Origin: Blastomonas sp. SL216
GTDB taxonomy: Bacteria > Pseudomonadota > Alphaproteobacteria > Sphingomonadales > Sphingomonadaceae
Reading direction: 5' to 3'
Assembly: GCA_026625625.1 (NCBI GenBank)
Contig: CP113055.1
Location: 1,614,501-1,678,500 of the forward strand
Length of the DNA: 64,000 bases
Position 1 is the first letter of the stretch. Each line of letters starts with the position of its first letter. The notes under the pieces are model-generated. The model saw only the letters and a program-made list of their open reading frames with translations, was not told where the DNA came from and made no database searches. A program made the translations under genes and the position numbers. This document shows positions 33,893 to 43,582 of the stretch, piece by piece.

Positions 33893-36481
33893 TTGAAGAA
33901 GTTCGCAATGCTTGGCGTGTCAACGCTGGCCATGGTCGTCGCGACCCCGGTCTATGCCCAGTCCGCCGACGACGAACAGTATAACGAGCCGATCATCGTG
34001 ACGGCCACGCTGCGCGCGATGGACGTGCAGGACGTGCCGCTGGCCGTGACCGCGGTGGCACCCGAGACGCTGGAACGTCAGGGCATTTTCGATATCAAGA
34101 ACCTGTCTGCGGTTTCGCCAAGCTTCAACATCCAGTCTTCCAATTCCGAAACGCAGGGCACGTCGATCCGCATCCGCGGTGTCGGCACCACCGGCAACAA
34201 TACCGGTCTCGAAAGCTCTGTCGGCGTGTTCATCGACGGCGTGTACCAGTCGCGGCCGGGTGTTGCGCTCGGCGATCTGGTCGATCTGGAACGGCTTGAA
34301 ATCCTGCGCGGCCCCCAGGGTACGCTGTTCGGGCGCAACACCTCTGCCGGTGCACTCAATGTGACAACCAAGCGCCCCAGCCTGACCGAGGTCGAAGGGT
34401 TCGCCAACGCCAGCTATGGCAATTATGATTTCATGAACGTGCAGGCCGGTGTCAGCGTGCCGGTGGTGACCGATGTCGCGGGCATTCGCGTATCCGGCAC
34501 CTGGCGCAAGGCGGACGGATATCTGACATCGCCCACCGGGGCGGAGAGCAACAATCGCGACCGCTACATGCTGCGCGGCCAGCTTTATATCGAGCCCAGC
34601 AGCGAGGTGAGCATCCGGTTGCTCGCCGATTATGCGCGCACCGACGAGCAATGCTGCCAGGCCGTGATCCTGCGCGAGACAGAGCTCGCACCCTTTGCCG
34701 CGTTCCATGGCCTCGCCAATGATGGCGTCGCCCAGTCCGGATTCTCGGCGCTGAAGAACCTGTCGATCAACGGCGGACCCTATCTCAACGGATCCAAGCA
34801 ATGGGGCCTTTCGGGCGAGCTGACCTGGGACATCGGCGCGGCCAAGCTGACCTCGATCACCGCTTATCGCCATTTCCAGTCGAGCCAGACCACTGTCGGC
34901 GGCTTTACCAGCAACGATACCTATACCGTCGGCAATGGTGCGCCGACATCGCGCCCGGGCATTCTGCCTTCGGGTGACCGCATCCGCACCTTCACCCAGG
35001 AGCTGCGCCTGCAGGGCACCGCGTTCAACGATGCGCTCGACTGGCTGGTCGGCGGTTTCTATTCGAGCGAGAAAATCCGCGCCAATCAGTCGATGACCCT
35101 GAACGCGGACTTCCAGCGGACCGGCAGCGCGTTCAACTTCGGCAATCTGGCCGGCGTCAATCCGCTCTTCGCGCTCACCGCGCTGGGCAATGGCGGCGTC
35201 CCGGTCAATGCCAATGGCAATTTCGCCGAGAACCAGTTCTTCCAGAATGCCGAAAGCTGGTCGATCTTCACCCACAATGTCATCAACCTGACCGACCGGC
35301 TCAGCCTCACCGTCGGCGCGCGCTATGTCAACGAGACCAAGGACGCGCGCTTCGACCAGCTTGGCGCGACGACAGGCGCAGGCAGCAGCGCCTGCCAGGC
35401 CAGCGTCAATGGCGTGCTGGCCGGCACCGTGCCCGCCGCGCTGCGGGCGGGTCTGATCGGCATCAACTGCTTCCCCTTTGCAACCTCGGTCAACCTGACG
35501 GCACCGGCGGCGTTGGGCGGCGGGCTTGCCAGCCGGTTGCTGCCCCTGCCCCGCCTGTGGAACCAGCGATTCAAGGACGATGAGATCACCTATACCGGAC
35601 AGGTCGCCTACAAGGCCACCGATGATCTGCTGCTCTATGCAGGCTTCAGCCACGGCTTCAAATCGGGCGGGTTCAATCTCGACCCGCAATCGGCCACCTT
35701 GCAGAATTCGGCGGCCATTCTTGCAGGTCTGGCGACACCGGGCGGCCCCGTGGTCGTGGCTCCGGTCTATGCCGATCCCAGCTTCGCCTCGGAAAAGGTC
35801 GACCAGATCGAGATTGGCGTGAAGGCGACTCTGTTCGGGCGGATCAAGGCGAACCTTGCCTTCTTCGACATGAAGATGAGCGACTTCCAGGTGCTCGAAT
35901 TCACCGGGGTCCAGTTCCTGACGTTCAACGTCAATTCGGCGCGGTCCACCGGCGCTGAACTCGAACTGTTCGGCCAGCTTTCCAACCATATCTCGGCGAA
36001 CCTTTCGGCCACCTATGCCCATGCGCGCTATCCATCGAACTGCGCCAATGGCGTTGCGCCTGCCGCGCTCGCATCCTCGCGGCGGCTGTGCGGTCAGGAC
36101 CTGACTAACGCACCCCGCTTTGCCGGCGTGTTCGGCCTGACCTATGACGGGCCGCTCAACGATTCCGGATGGCGGCTGCTGGTCAACGGCAATGTCAGCT
36201 ATTCGGACAGCCGCACCACCCGCACCATCGACCTCGATACCAACGGGCTGCCCACGCCGTTTGCGCGGCAGGAAAACTATTTCAAGATGAATGCCCGTAT
36301 CGGCCTGACCACCCCCGACGAGCGCTTCACCTTCGAATTGTGGGGCACCAATCTTTCGAACGAGATCACCCGCGGCATCACGGCCAACACGCCGCTGCGC
36401 GGGGGCGCTGGCACCCGCTCGCTGATCGGCTTCGTCGAAGAGCCCCGCATGTACGGCGTCACCGTCCGCACAGTCTTCTAG
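33893..36481 (+). CDS. large TonB-dependent receptor of the sulfatase/P450 cluster
   Basis: The product is 862 aa. The TTG at 33893 is preferred because GGGAGAGA (33881-33888) stands just upstream and KKFAMLGVSTLAMVVATPVYAQ is a good signal peptide; an upstream TTG at 33836 would add 19 unlikely residues. The plug reads IIVTATLRAMDVQDVPLAVTAV, IRIRGVGTTGNN, VGVFIDGVYQSRPG and RLEILRGPQGTLFGRNTSAGALNVTTK. This is the large sphingomonad-type receptor used for carbohydrates, aromatics and other organics rather than siderophores. The barrel ends in VTVRTVF with C-terminal Phe. It probably imports the substrate of the neighbouring enzymes. Confidence 0.91.
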   Translation: MKKFAMLGVSTLAMVVATPVYAQSADDEQYNEPIIVTATLRAMDVQDVPLAVTAVAPETLERQGIFDIKNLSAVSPSFNIQSSNSETQGTSIRIRGVGTTGNNTGLESSVGVFIDGVYQSRPGVALGDLVDLERLEILRGPQGTLFGRNTSAGALNVTTKRPSLTEVEGFANASYGNYDFMNVQAGVSVPVVTDVAGIRVSGTWRKADGYLTSPTGAESNNRDRYMLRGQLYIEPSSEVSIRLLADYARTDEQCCQAVILRETELAPFAAFHGLANDGVAQSGFSALKNLSINGGPYLNGSKQWGLSGELTWDIGAAKLTSITAYRHFQSSQTTVGGFTSNDTYTVGNGAPTSRPGILPSGDRIRTFTQELRLQGTAFNDALDWLVGGFYSSEKIRANQSMTLNADFQRTGSAFNFGNLAGVNPLFALTALGNGGVPVNANGNFAENQFFQNAESWSIFTHNVINLTDRLSLTVGARYVNETKDARFDQLGATTGAGSSACQASVNGVLAGTVPAALRAGLIGINCFPFATSVNLTAPAALGGGLASRLLPLPRLWNQRFKDDEITYTGQVAYKATDDLLLYAGFSHGFKSGGFNLDPQSATLQNSAAILAGLATPGGPVVVAPVYADPSFASEKVDQIEIGVKATLFGRIKANLAFFDMKMSDFQVLEFTGVQFLTFNVNSARSTGAELELFGQLSNHISANLSATYAHARYPSNCANGVAPAALASSRRLCGQDLTNAPRFAGVFGLTYDGPLNDSGWRLLVNGNVSYSDSRTTRTIDLDTNGLPTPFARQENYFKMNARIGLTTPDERFTFELWGTNLSNEITRGITANTPLRGGAGTRSLIGFVEEPRMYGVTVRTVF

Positions 36482-36519
36482 GGCTGTAATCGGGTCGGAT
36501 GTTCGGGAGGAGGATAGCC

Positions 36520-37902
36520 ATGATGAAACGCCTGATCGCGTTGTGCAGCTTTGTCCTTGTGTCGCTGATCGCGACCGCGCAGGCAAAGCCGCCCAGCCCT
36601 GAAGAGGCCTATGCCATCGGGGTGGAGGCCTATACCTATGCCTATCCGCTGGTGCTGATGGAACTGACCCGGCAGGTGGCCACCAGTGCATCCGACCCGG
36701 ACCAGATGCGCGCGCCGATGAACCGGTTTTCGCATCGCAAGACCTTTCCCGATGCCAGGTTCAAGGATGTCGTGCGTCCCAACGCCGACACCTTGTACTC
36801 CTCCTTGTGGTTTGACGTCGGCAGCGAGCCTCTGATCCTGACGCTTCCCGATACGGGGGGGCGCTATCATGTCATCCCGCTCATGGACATGTGGACCGAC
36901 GTGTTCGCCTCTCTGGGTACACGGACGACCGGGAATGGCGGCGGCACCTTCGCGATTGTCGGGCCGGACTGGAAAGGCGATCTCCCGGCAGGCACGGGTA
37001 TCATCCGCAGCCCGACCAATGTCGGCTGGATCATCGGCCGCTTCCAGACCAACGGCCCGAAGGATTATCCCAACGTCCACAAGCTGCAGGCCGGGCTTCT
37101 GGCAAGGCCCTTGTCTTCGGGTGCCGCGGCGACAGGTCCATCGGCTCCCGCCACCGACCGCAGCGTTCCGCCGGTGGTGCAGGCGGCCAACATGGAACCG
37201 GCAAAGTTCTTTGCCCTGTTTGCTGACCTCCTGAAGCGCAATCCGCCGCATGCCAGCGATTATGCCATCGTGCGGCGCATGGAGCGGCTGGGCCTTGTCG
37301 TCGGCAAGGATTTTGATCTGGCCACGACCGACCCGGTCATCCAGCAGGCCATGATCAGGGCGGCGAAGGACGGCTATCAGCGGATCGTCAACCGGCGCTC
37401 CGCGATGCGTCCCACCGCAACGGGATGGATGGCAATCGGCAATTCGCTGGGCGTTTACGGCAATGATTATCTGCAGCGCGCCTTTGTCGCCTATGCGGGC
37501 CTGGGTGCCCTGCCGCCCGAAGAGGCGATCTATCCGATGGCGGCATTTGATGGCCAAGGCAAACCGCTCAACGGCGCGTCCCGCTATGTCATCCGGTTCG
37601 AAAAGAACCAGATCCCGCCAGCCGATGCGTTCTGGTCGCTCACCATGTATGGCCAGGACCAGTTCTTTGTCGAAAACCCGCTGCAGCGCTTTGCACTGGG
37701 CGACCGCGACAATCTGAAGTTCAATCCGGACGGATCGCTCGACCTTTACGTGCAGGCCGCCTCGCCCGGAGCGGACAAGGAAGCGAACTGGCTGCCCGCC
37801 CCGGCTGGTGCGTTCACGATGAACATGCGGCTCTACTTGCCCCGTCCCGAGGCGATTGACGGTCGATGGTCACCGCCGGCCATCCGGCGGCTGGGCGACT
37901 AG
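36520..37902 (+). CDS. exported DUF1254/DUF1214 protein
   Basis: The product is 460 aa. ATG 36520 follows GGGAGGAGG and opens a signal peptide (KRLIALCSFVLVSLIATAQA). The DUF1254 part (about residues 28-160) has EAYTYAYPLVLMELTRQVATS, FSHRKTFPDARFKDVVRPNADTLYSSLWFDV and YHVIPLMDMWTDVFASLGTRT. The C-terminal DUF1214 part has FWSLTMYGQDQFFVENPLQRFALGDRD and NWLPAP. The family is widespread and its biochemical role is unclear to me. The gene follows the TonB receptor by 38 bases and converges on the MATE gene; it looks like the last gene of the P450-sulfatase-receptor unit. Confidence 0.85.
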   Translation: MMKRLIALCSFVLVSLIATAQAKPPSPEEAYAIGVEAYTYAYPLVLMELTRQVATSASDPDQMRAPMNRFSHRKTFPDARFKDVVRPNADTLYSSLWFDVGSEPLILTLPDTGGRYHVIPLMDMWTDVFASLGTRTTGNGGGTFAIVGPDWKGDLPAGTGIIRSPTNVGWIIGRFQTNGPKDYPNVHKLQAGLLARPLSSGAAATGPSAPATDRSVPPVVQAANMEPAKFFALFADLLKRNPPHASDYAIVRRMERLGLVVGKDFDLATTDPVIQQAMIRAAKDGYQRIVNRRSAMRPTATGWMAIGNSLGVYGNDYLQRAFVAYAGLGALPPEEAIYPMAAFDGQGKPLNGASRYVIRFEKNQIPPADAFWSLTMYGQDQFFVENPLQRFALGDRDNLKFNPDGSLDLYVQAASPGADKEANWLPAPAGAFTMNMRLYLPRPEAIDGRWSPPAIRRLGD

Positions 37903-37966
37903 CATTCTGGATCGGCTGTGCTGCTGGGCATCGCCTGGGCTAATGGCAACATCAGCACGGCATTCA

Positions 37967-39322
37967 TCACCAGCGGGCCAGCTTGATGAACAGCGCCGTG
38001 CCGAGGCCCATCGGCAACATCGCCGCAGCGGACAAGGCGAACACCGTCCACAGCGGCGCCCCGTAAGACACCAGCGCCCACCCTCCGAGAAGCGCCACCG
38101 CCAGCCGCATCGCCTGGGCCGCGATTGCTCCCCCTACCCGCCCTGCACCTTGCGAAGAGAAATAGAGGCACAAGCCAAGGCCAAAAAAGGCATAGCCGAA
38201 GCCCGCGATGCGCAGATAGCTATAGGCGGCGCTTTTGGCGGCCATGTCATCGGTGAACAGGTCAACCCAGACCCCGGGGAAGAGCACCACCATCAGGCCG
38301 AGCGCACCCAGCACCGATGCCGAGAGCGACCCGCTGATCCACGCGATGCGGCGCGCCCGCGCAACATCCCCCGCACCAATGGCGGTGCCCACCAGGGGAA
38401 CGCTGGCCACCCCGATCGAAAAGGCGATCGGGATCAGCAGAAATTCGAATCGCACCCCGATGCCATAGCCTGCAAGCGCCTCGGGCCCGAAGCGGGCTAC
38501 CAGATTGGTGAGCACCAGCACCGTCGATACCGAGAGCAAGGGCGAGAGCATGGCCACCGCGCCAACCCGCAACAGGTCCGAAAATCGTGCAGGCTTCAGC
38601 AGCGTCGGCGCGAACCGCAGCGGCAACCGGGCGTGGGTGGAGCGCAGATACACCAGCAGAGCCAGGGCCGCTGCGCCAAAGGCGACGACCTGCCCCACCG
38701 CCACGCCCGCCATGCCCAGCCGTGGCGCGGGCCCCAAGCCCAGGCCCAGCGTGCCGCCAACGGCCACCTGGGCAAGGCCTGCCAGCAGCAGCGTCCACGC
38801 CGGCATCGCCATGCTGCCCATGCCTCGCGCGATGGATGCCAGCATGTTGGTCGTCCAGATGAACACGATCGCCATCGCCGCGACATTGGAGAACGCCACG
38901 GCCTGCTGCAGCACCGCGCCCGAGCCGCCCAGCACCGTATAGACGGCAGGGCCTGCGAGCAGAACGACCAGGGTCCATAACAGACCCATCACAAGGCCGA
39001 TGACGAGCGCGCAGAGCGCAAGCGACTGCGCCCGTTCGGTATCGCCTGCCCCCAGCGCGCGGCTGATGGCACCCGATACCGTGCCGCCCATGGCGCCTGC
39101 CGACAGCATCTGCATCAGCATGAAGATCGGGAAGGCCAGCGCGATCCCGCCGAGTGCAGAGACACCCAAGGAGCCGACATAGGCCGTTTCGGCGATCGAA
39201 ATGATCGCGGCAGAGCAAAGCGCAATGACGTTCGGCAGGCTCAGCCTGACCAGTGTCGAGAGGATGGGCCCATGACGCAGCAGATGCGCCCTGGCCTCGG
39301 CCGCGGCCGCAGCCTTGCGCAT
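37967..39322 (-). CDS. MATE family multidrug/toxin efflux transporter
   Basis: The product is 451 aa with twelve helices in two homologous halves. ATG 39322 is chosen for its strong ribosome site (GGGGGGAAAAG); GTG 39361 is in frame but has none. The first half has LPNVIALCSAAIISIAETAYVGSLGVSALGGIALAFP and MGGTVSGAISRALGAGD. The second has GIGVRFEFLLIPIAFSIGVASVPLVGTAIGAGD, the family's characteristic repeat of the G-A-G-D ending. MATE proteins export cationic compounds using Na+ or H+ gradients. It stands alone; substrate unknown. Confidence 0.9.
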   Translation of the reverse strand: MRKAAAAAEARAHLLRHGPILSTLVRLSLPNVIALCSAAIISIAETAYVGSLGVSALGGIALAFPIFMLMQMLSAGAMGGTVSGAISRALGAGDTERAQSLALCALVIGLVMGLLWTLVVLLAGPAVYTVLGGSGAVLQQAVAFSNVAAMAIVFIWTTNMLASIARGMGSMAMPAWTLLLAGLAQVAVGGTLGLGLGPAPRLGMAGVAVGQVVAFGAAALALLVYLRSTHARLPLRFAPTLLKPARFSDLLRVGAVAMLSPLLSVSTVLVLTNLVARFGPEALAGYGIGVRFEFLLIPIAFSIGVASVPLVGTAIGAGDVARARRIAWISGSLSASVLGALGLMVVLFPGVWVDLFTDDMAAKSAAYSYLRIAGFGYAFFGLGLCLYFSSQGAGRVGGAIAAQAMRLAVALLGGWALVSYGAPLWTVFALSAAAMLPMGLGTALFIKLARW

Positions 39323-39835
39323 CTTTTCCCCCCGGGCCTCAGCGGCGGCGTTGGTGCTCACGCGGTCAGGCGCCTACAGCGGCGGGCGCGGCGATCCGGT
39401 GGCATAGCCTGCCATCGGACCGCCTGAACGGATAAAGGTGATCCACGCGCTGCTCCCCTGCCTTGCCGCCCATCATCACGCGCATCCATCACATCGCCAG
39501 GCGGACAATCCCCTCGGCACCGCTTTGGGATGCAGGATCGACGTCAGGTGGGCCAGCGATAGAGATGCGCATTCCTCCGGGTCTCGGCGCACACACTGAA
39601 CGTGACGGCACGCCACCGTCAAGGCTGTGCCGTTCGCCATCACAGGCCTGCAGCATGGCTTGGGCAAAGGCCTTGCCCGACTGAATGATACCGGTGCGAG
39701 GGCACCGGAACGAATGCCGCTGCAAGGGGTAAGTGTGATGACCGTGCCACAGAGCCACTTTGGGCCAGGTAGCCCCGCTGCGCCTTTGAATTTGGCCGGG
39801 CCGTTCTGTCGCATCATTCCGAAAGGACGCCCTGT
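39323..39835. other. intergenic region between divergent MATE and glycosyltransferase genes, with a stem-loop
   Basis: I see no convincing gene in these 513 bases. CCGGTGC-GAGG-GCACCGG (39691-39708) is a perfect 7-bp hairpin with a 4-base loop. GGCAA-5 bp-TTGCC (39663-39677) lies just before it. No T-run follows either of them. The promoters for the divergent genes should be here, but none stands out. Confidence 0.4.
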
Positions 39836-42112
39836 ATGTACGAAGCCTTTCCTGCCCTGCTTGCCGATGATGGCCAAGACGGATTTGCCCATCCCGATGT
39901 TCCGCACGCCGTCCGGCTGGCACTGATCGGAGGGTTCCTGCCCCGCCGCTGCGGCATCGCGACCTTCACCACGGACGTGCATGCCGCGCTCAAGGCGAGC
40001 GCTCCGGACATGACAATCGATGTCTACGCCATGTCACCCCCGGCGGCCGAGGCCGAATTTGACGGCACCATCTGCAACACCATCACCGAAGGCGATCCCG
40101 CCGCGTTTCTGGCTGCGGCAGCCAGGATCGAGGCCAGCGGTGCGGATGTCATCTGGCTTCAGCACGAGTTCGGGCTGTTTGGCGGCCCGGCAGGAGACAT
40201 GATCCTGCCGCTGCTCGATCATGTCGCCGCGCCGCTCATAGTGACCCTGCACACGGTTCTGGCCAAGCCCGATCCGGACCAGATGCGGGTGATGACCCGG
40301 CTGATCGCGCGGGCGAGCAAGCTGGTGGTGATGTCCGATCTTTCGCGAAATCTGCTGATCAGCGTCTATGGCGCGGACGCAAAGCAGATCGCGCTTATCC
40401 CCCATGGCGTGCCTGACCGCCCGTTCGGACGCAGCGCAGAATTCAAGCCGCGCTTCGGCTTTGCTGGCAGGAAGGTCATCCTCACCTTCGGGCTGCTGTC
40501 AAAGGGCAAGGGGATCGAGGCGATGATCAGGGCACTGCCCCAGATCGTGCGGCGGCATCCCGGTATCCTTTACTGCGTCGCCGGGGCAACCCACCCCAAT
40601 CTGGTCGCGCACGAAGGCGAGGCCTATCGCCATTCGCTCCAGGCACTGGCCCGTGAGCACGGCGTGGATGGGCATATCCGCTGGATCGATTCCTTCCTGG
40701 ACACGGACGAACTGCTCGACCTGATCGAAGCGGCGGACATATTCGTGACGCCCTATATCGGCGCGCAGCAATCGACCTCAGGCACGCTGTCTTATGCGAT
40801 GGCGCTGGGCAAGGCGATCGTATCGACGCCTTATGCCCACGCGTCCGAACTGCTGGCGGACGACCATGGCAGGCTCGTACCCTTTGGCGACAGCGATGCC
40901 ATGGCCAGCGCGATCTCGCTGCTGCTCGACGATCCAGAGCGGCTCCACAGCCTTCAGCAACGGGTCTACAGCCGCGGGCGCGACATGGTCTGGCCCCGCT
41001 TTGCCGAACATACGATCAATCTCATCGAGGCTACCCGGCTGAAGCCGCGATCGGAGCCTCTGGCAAAGCGGATCGGGATAAGCGGCTTTGTGCGCATGTG
41101 CGACAATACCGGGATACTCCAGCACAGCATTCACGGCATACCCGACCGGCGTCACGGCTATTGCGTCGATGACAATGCCCGCGCGCTGATGCTGATGCAT
41201 CGGCTGGACAAGCCCATGCTGCGCCAGTGCGGCCATCTGACCAACGTTTTTGCCTCGTTTGTCCAGCATGCATGGAACCGCGATACGGGCGAATTCCGCA
41301 ATTTCATGGGTTTCGGTCGCAACTGGCTGGAGGATATCGGGTCCGAGGACAGCTGCGGGCGGACGATATGGGCGATCGGGATCACGGCGCGGCATGCGCA
41401 CGACCAGATGATGCGCCGCTGGGCACGCGAGCTGTTCCTTGAAACCGCCCCTTCTGCGCTGGGCTTTCAGTCCCCTCGCGCGATTGCCTTTGCGATGCTG
41501 GGGTCGGCAAGCCTTTTGGCGAGCGAGGCCGATCACGCGTTGCCCAATGCCATCCTGCGGCAGGGTGCAGACCGGCTGACCGCGTTGCATGACGCGATTG
41601 CCCGGCCCGGCTGGAACTGGTTCGAAGACGTGCTGGCCTATGACAATTGCCGCCTGCCCGAGGCGCTGTTGCGAGCGGGCGTCCATCTGGGCGATGATGG
41701 CATGATCGCCTGCGGCCTGGAAACTCTCAGCTGGCTGATGGACCTGCAGACCGCCCCCCAGGGCCATTTCCGCCCCGTGGGCTCTGACAGTTTCGGCCAG
41801 CGTTTTGCCCGGCCCAAGGTGTTCGATCAGCAAGCTGTCGAGATATGGGCGGCGATCGATGCGGCTGCCGCAGCCTGGGAGGTGACCCGTGACCCGAACT
41901 GGCTGACCCATGCGCGCCGCGCCTATGACTGGTTCGACGGGGGCAACGATCGCTGCGTGAAGGTCGGCGATCCGCACAGCGGAACGAGCCGGGACGGAAT
42001 CAACCCGCGCGGACTCAACCTCAACGAAGGGGCGGAATCGGTATTGTCCTACCAGCATGCACATTATTCCCTGCAGGCCTTGATGGCCAAGGCGGGGGTA
42101 CATCATCCGTGA
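39836..42112 (+). CDS. GT4-type glycosyltransferase fused to a helical (alpha/alpha-toroid-like) domain
   Basis: The product is 758 aa. Residues about 25-395 form a GT-B glycosyltransferase: LIGGFLPRRCGIATFTTDVHAAL, WLQHEFGLFGG, LIPHGVPDRPFG, ILTFGLLSKGKGIEAMIRALPQIV and PYIGAQQSTSGTLSYAMALGKAIVSTPY with a donor-binding pattern. From about residue 410 a mostly helical domain begins (MCDNTGILQHSIHGIPDRRHGYCVDDNARALMLMHRL) and continues with repeated helix pairs to the end, like an (alpha/alpha)6 glycosidase-type toroid. The stop overlaps the start of a GH130 gene. Together they suggest synthesis or remodelling of a mannose-containing glycan. Sugar specificity is inferred only from the neighbour. 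Confidence 0.82.
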   Translation: MYEAFPALLADDGQDGFAHPDVPHAVRLALIGGFLPRRCGIATFTTDVHAALKASAPDMTIDVYAMSPPAAEAEFDGTICNTITEGDPAAFLAAAARIEASGADVIWLQHEFGLFGGPAGDMILPLLDHVAAPLIVTLHTVLAKPDPDQMRVMTRLIARASKLVVMSDLSRNLLISVYGADAKQIALIPHGVPDRPFGRSAEFKPRFGFAGRKVILTFGLLSKGKGIEAMIRALPQIVRRHPGILYCVAGATHPNLVAHEGEAYRHSLQALAREHGVDGHIRWIDSFLDTDELLDLIEAADIFVTPYIGAQQSTSGTLSYAMALGKAIVSTPYAHASELLADDHGRLVPFGDSDAMASAISLLLDDPERLHSLQQRVYSRGRDMVWPRFAEHTINLIEATRLKPRSEPLAKRIGISGFVRMCDNTGILQHSIHGIPDRRHGYCVDDNARALMLMHRLDKPMLRQCGHLTNVFASFVQHAWNRDTGEFRNFMGFGRNWLEDIGSEDSCGRTIWAIGITARHAHDQMMRRWARELFLETAPSALGFQSPRAIAFAMLGSASLLASEADHALPNAILRQGADRLTALHDAIARPGWNWFEDVLAYDNCRLPEALLRAGVHLGDDGMIACGLETLSWLMDLQTAPQGHFRPVGSDSFGQRFARPKVFDQQAVEIWAAIDAAAAAWEVTRDPNWLTHARRAYDWFDGGNDRCVKVGDPHSGTSRDGINPRGLNLNEGAESVLSYQHAHYSLQALMAKAGVHHP

Positions 42113-43401
42113 GCAGGCTCGCCCAGCACGAACTACGGCTGCACGCCGACCCCACCCGCGTCGTGGTCCGCCCCTTTCACCTCGCCTGGCAGGCAACCGG
42201 CCCGGATCTGGAACGGGTGCAACGGCTGGCGCGTGAAATCATCGCGCTCGACCCGCGAACCGTGCGGTCCGAACTGGCGGTGGTGCTGCGCGATTTCGCC
42301 GACCGCCACTGGCAGATCGAACGGGTGTTCCAGGATCGATTTGACGAGATCGAGCCGCGCCTTGACCTCGATGTCCCGCTGCGCCGCGAGACCCAATTGC
42401 TGATCGGTGCCTATTTCTGCCACGAATACAGCTATGCTGCAGCAGCGGTGATGAACCCCAGCGTGGTGCTGCATCCCGATCAGGACGGGCTGGACCCCGG
42501 CAGCATCCGCATCCTGATTTCGCTGCGCGCGGTGGGCGAAGGCCATATTTCGACCATCGCCTTTCGCGAAGGCACGATCTCTGCACAGCGTGAGCTGTGC
42601 CTGGTTCCGCAACCGACCTTTGCTACAGCCGCGATGGCTGGGCCGCTCATGGACCCTGTCACGCACGATGCGGTCACGCTGCACCGTCAGCCCGACAGCA
42701 GCCTGTCGGGCACCGTCATCTTCCCGATCACCGAGGCCCAGCGCAACGGGCTTGAAGACCTGCGTCTGGTGCAATTTTCAGACGATGATGGTGGGCAGCA
42801 GTGGATCGGCACCTATACGGCCTATAGTGGCCGCGACATCCGGTCGGAACTGCTGCAAACCCGGGATTTCCAGGACTTCACGCTGACGCCGATCAAGGGT
42901 GGGGCCGGTCGCAACAAGGGCATGGCGCTGTTTCCGCGCAAGATTGACGGGCGCTATTGCATGATCGGGCGGCAGGACGGCAAGAACCTGTATCTGCTGC
43001 GCTCAGACAGCCTCGACCATTGGGAAGGCGGCGAACTGCTGCTGGAGCCCCGCTATCCCTGGGAGCTGGTGCAGATTGGCAATTGCGGGGCCCCGATCGA
43101 GCTGGAGGAAGGCTGGCTGGTGCTGACCCATGGCGTCGGCGCGATGCGCAAATATGCCATCGGCGCCATGCTGCTGGACAAGGATGATCCATCCCGAGTG
43201 CTGGGGCGGACACCCAATCCCATTCTTTCCGCAGCCGATGAGGACCGCGAGGGCTATGTCCCCAATGTCGTCTATACCTGCGGCGCGATCAGGGTCGGCG
43301 ACGATCTCTTCCTGCCCTATGGGGTCGCGGACAGCTCGGTCTGCTTCGCCTTTCTGGCCATTTCGGACATGCTGGCGGCGATGGACTTTTCCGCAAGCTG
43401 A
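42109..43401 (+). CDS. GH130 family beta-mannoside phosphorylase/hydrolase
   Basis: The product is 430 aa. GTG 42109 overlaps the glycosyltransferase stop. GH130 features include FNPS-like NPSVVLHPDQDG, KGGAGRNKGMALFPRKIDGRYCMIGRQDGKNLYLLRSDSLDHW, QIGNCGAPIELEEGWLVLTHGVG and a C-terminal REGYVPNVVYTCGAI with LPYGVADSSVCFA. Family members cleave beta-1,4- or beta-1,2-mannosides, either with phosphate or with water. There is no signal peptide, so it acts in the cytosol, next to a glycosyltransferase made from the same transcript. Phosphorylase or hydrolase mode cannot be decided by eye. Confidence 0.88.
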   Translation: MSRLAQHELRLHADPTRVVVRPFHLAWQATGPDLERVQRLAREIIALDPRTVRSELAVVLRDFADRHWQIERVFQDRFDEIEPRLDLDVPLRRETQLLIGAYFCHEYSYAAAAVMNPSVVLHPDQDGLDPGSIRILISLRAVGEGHISTIAFREGTISAQRELCLVPQPTFATAAMAGPLMDPVTHDAVTLHRQPDSSLSGTVIFPITEAQRNGLEDLRLVQFSDDDGGQQWIGTYTAYSGRDIRSELLQTRDFQDFTLTPIKGGAGRNKGMALFPRKIDGRYCMIGRQDGKNLYLLRSDSLDHWEGGELLLEPRYPWELVQIGNCGAPIELEEGWLVLTHGVGAMRKYAIGAMLLDKDDPSRVLGRTPNPILSAADEDREGYVPNVVYTCGAIRVGDDLFLPYGVADSSVCFAFLAISDMLAAMDFSAS

Positions 43402-43582
43402 CCAGCTGCATGAGCCGACGACGCGGCCAGGGCCAGCAGGCGCTGACCCTGCGATAGCCGGCTGGCCTTTGATCGTCTGAGACGCCCGCTCACCGACACG
43501 ATCTGCCCGTTCGCGGCAAAATCCTCACGCGCATGGCAAAGGCGGCGATGTGACAGCTCCCTGTCCCAACGGAGCCTCGCCG

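Noticed and set aside
39691-39708. 7-bp hairpin in the MATE/glycosyltransferase gap as a terminator
   Set aside because: It lies between divergent genes and has no T-run, so there is nothing for it to terminate. It is only recorded as a structure.
39476-39982. 168-codon open frame on the minus strand before the glycosyltransferase
   Set aside because: It overlaps the start of the glycosyltransferase, has no recognisable domain, and a ribosome site is absent.
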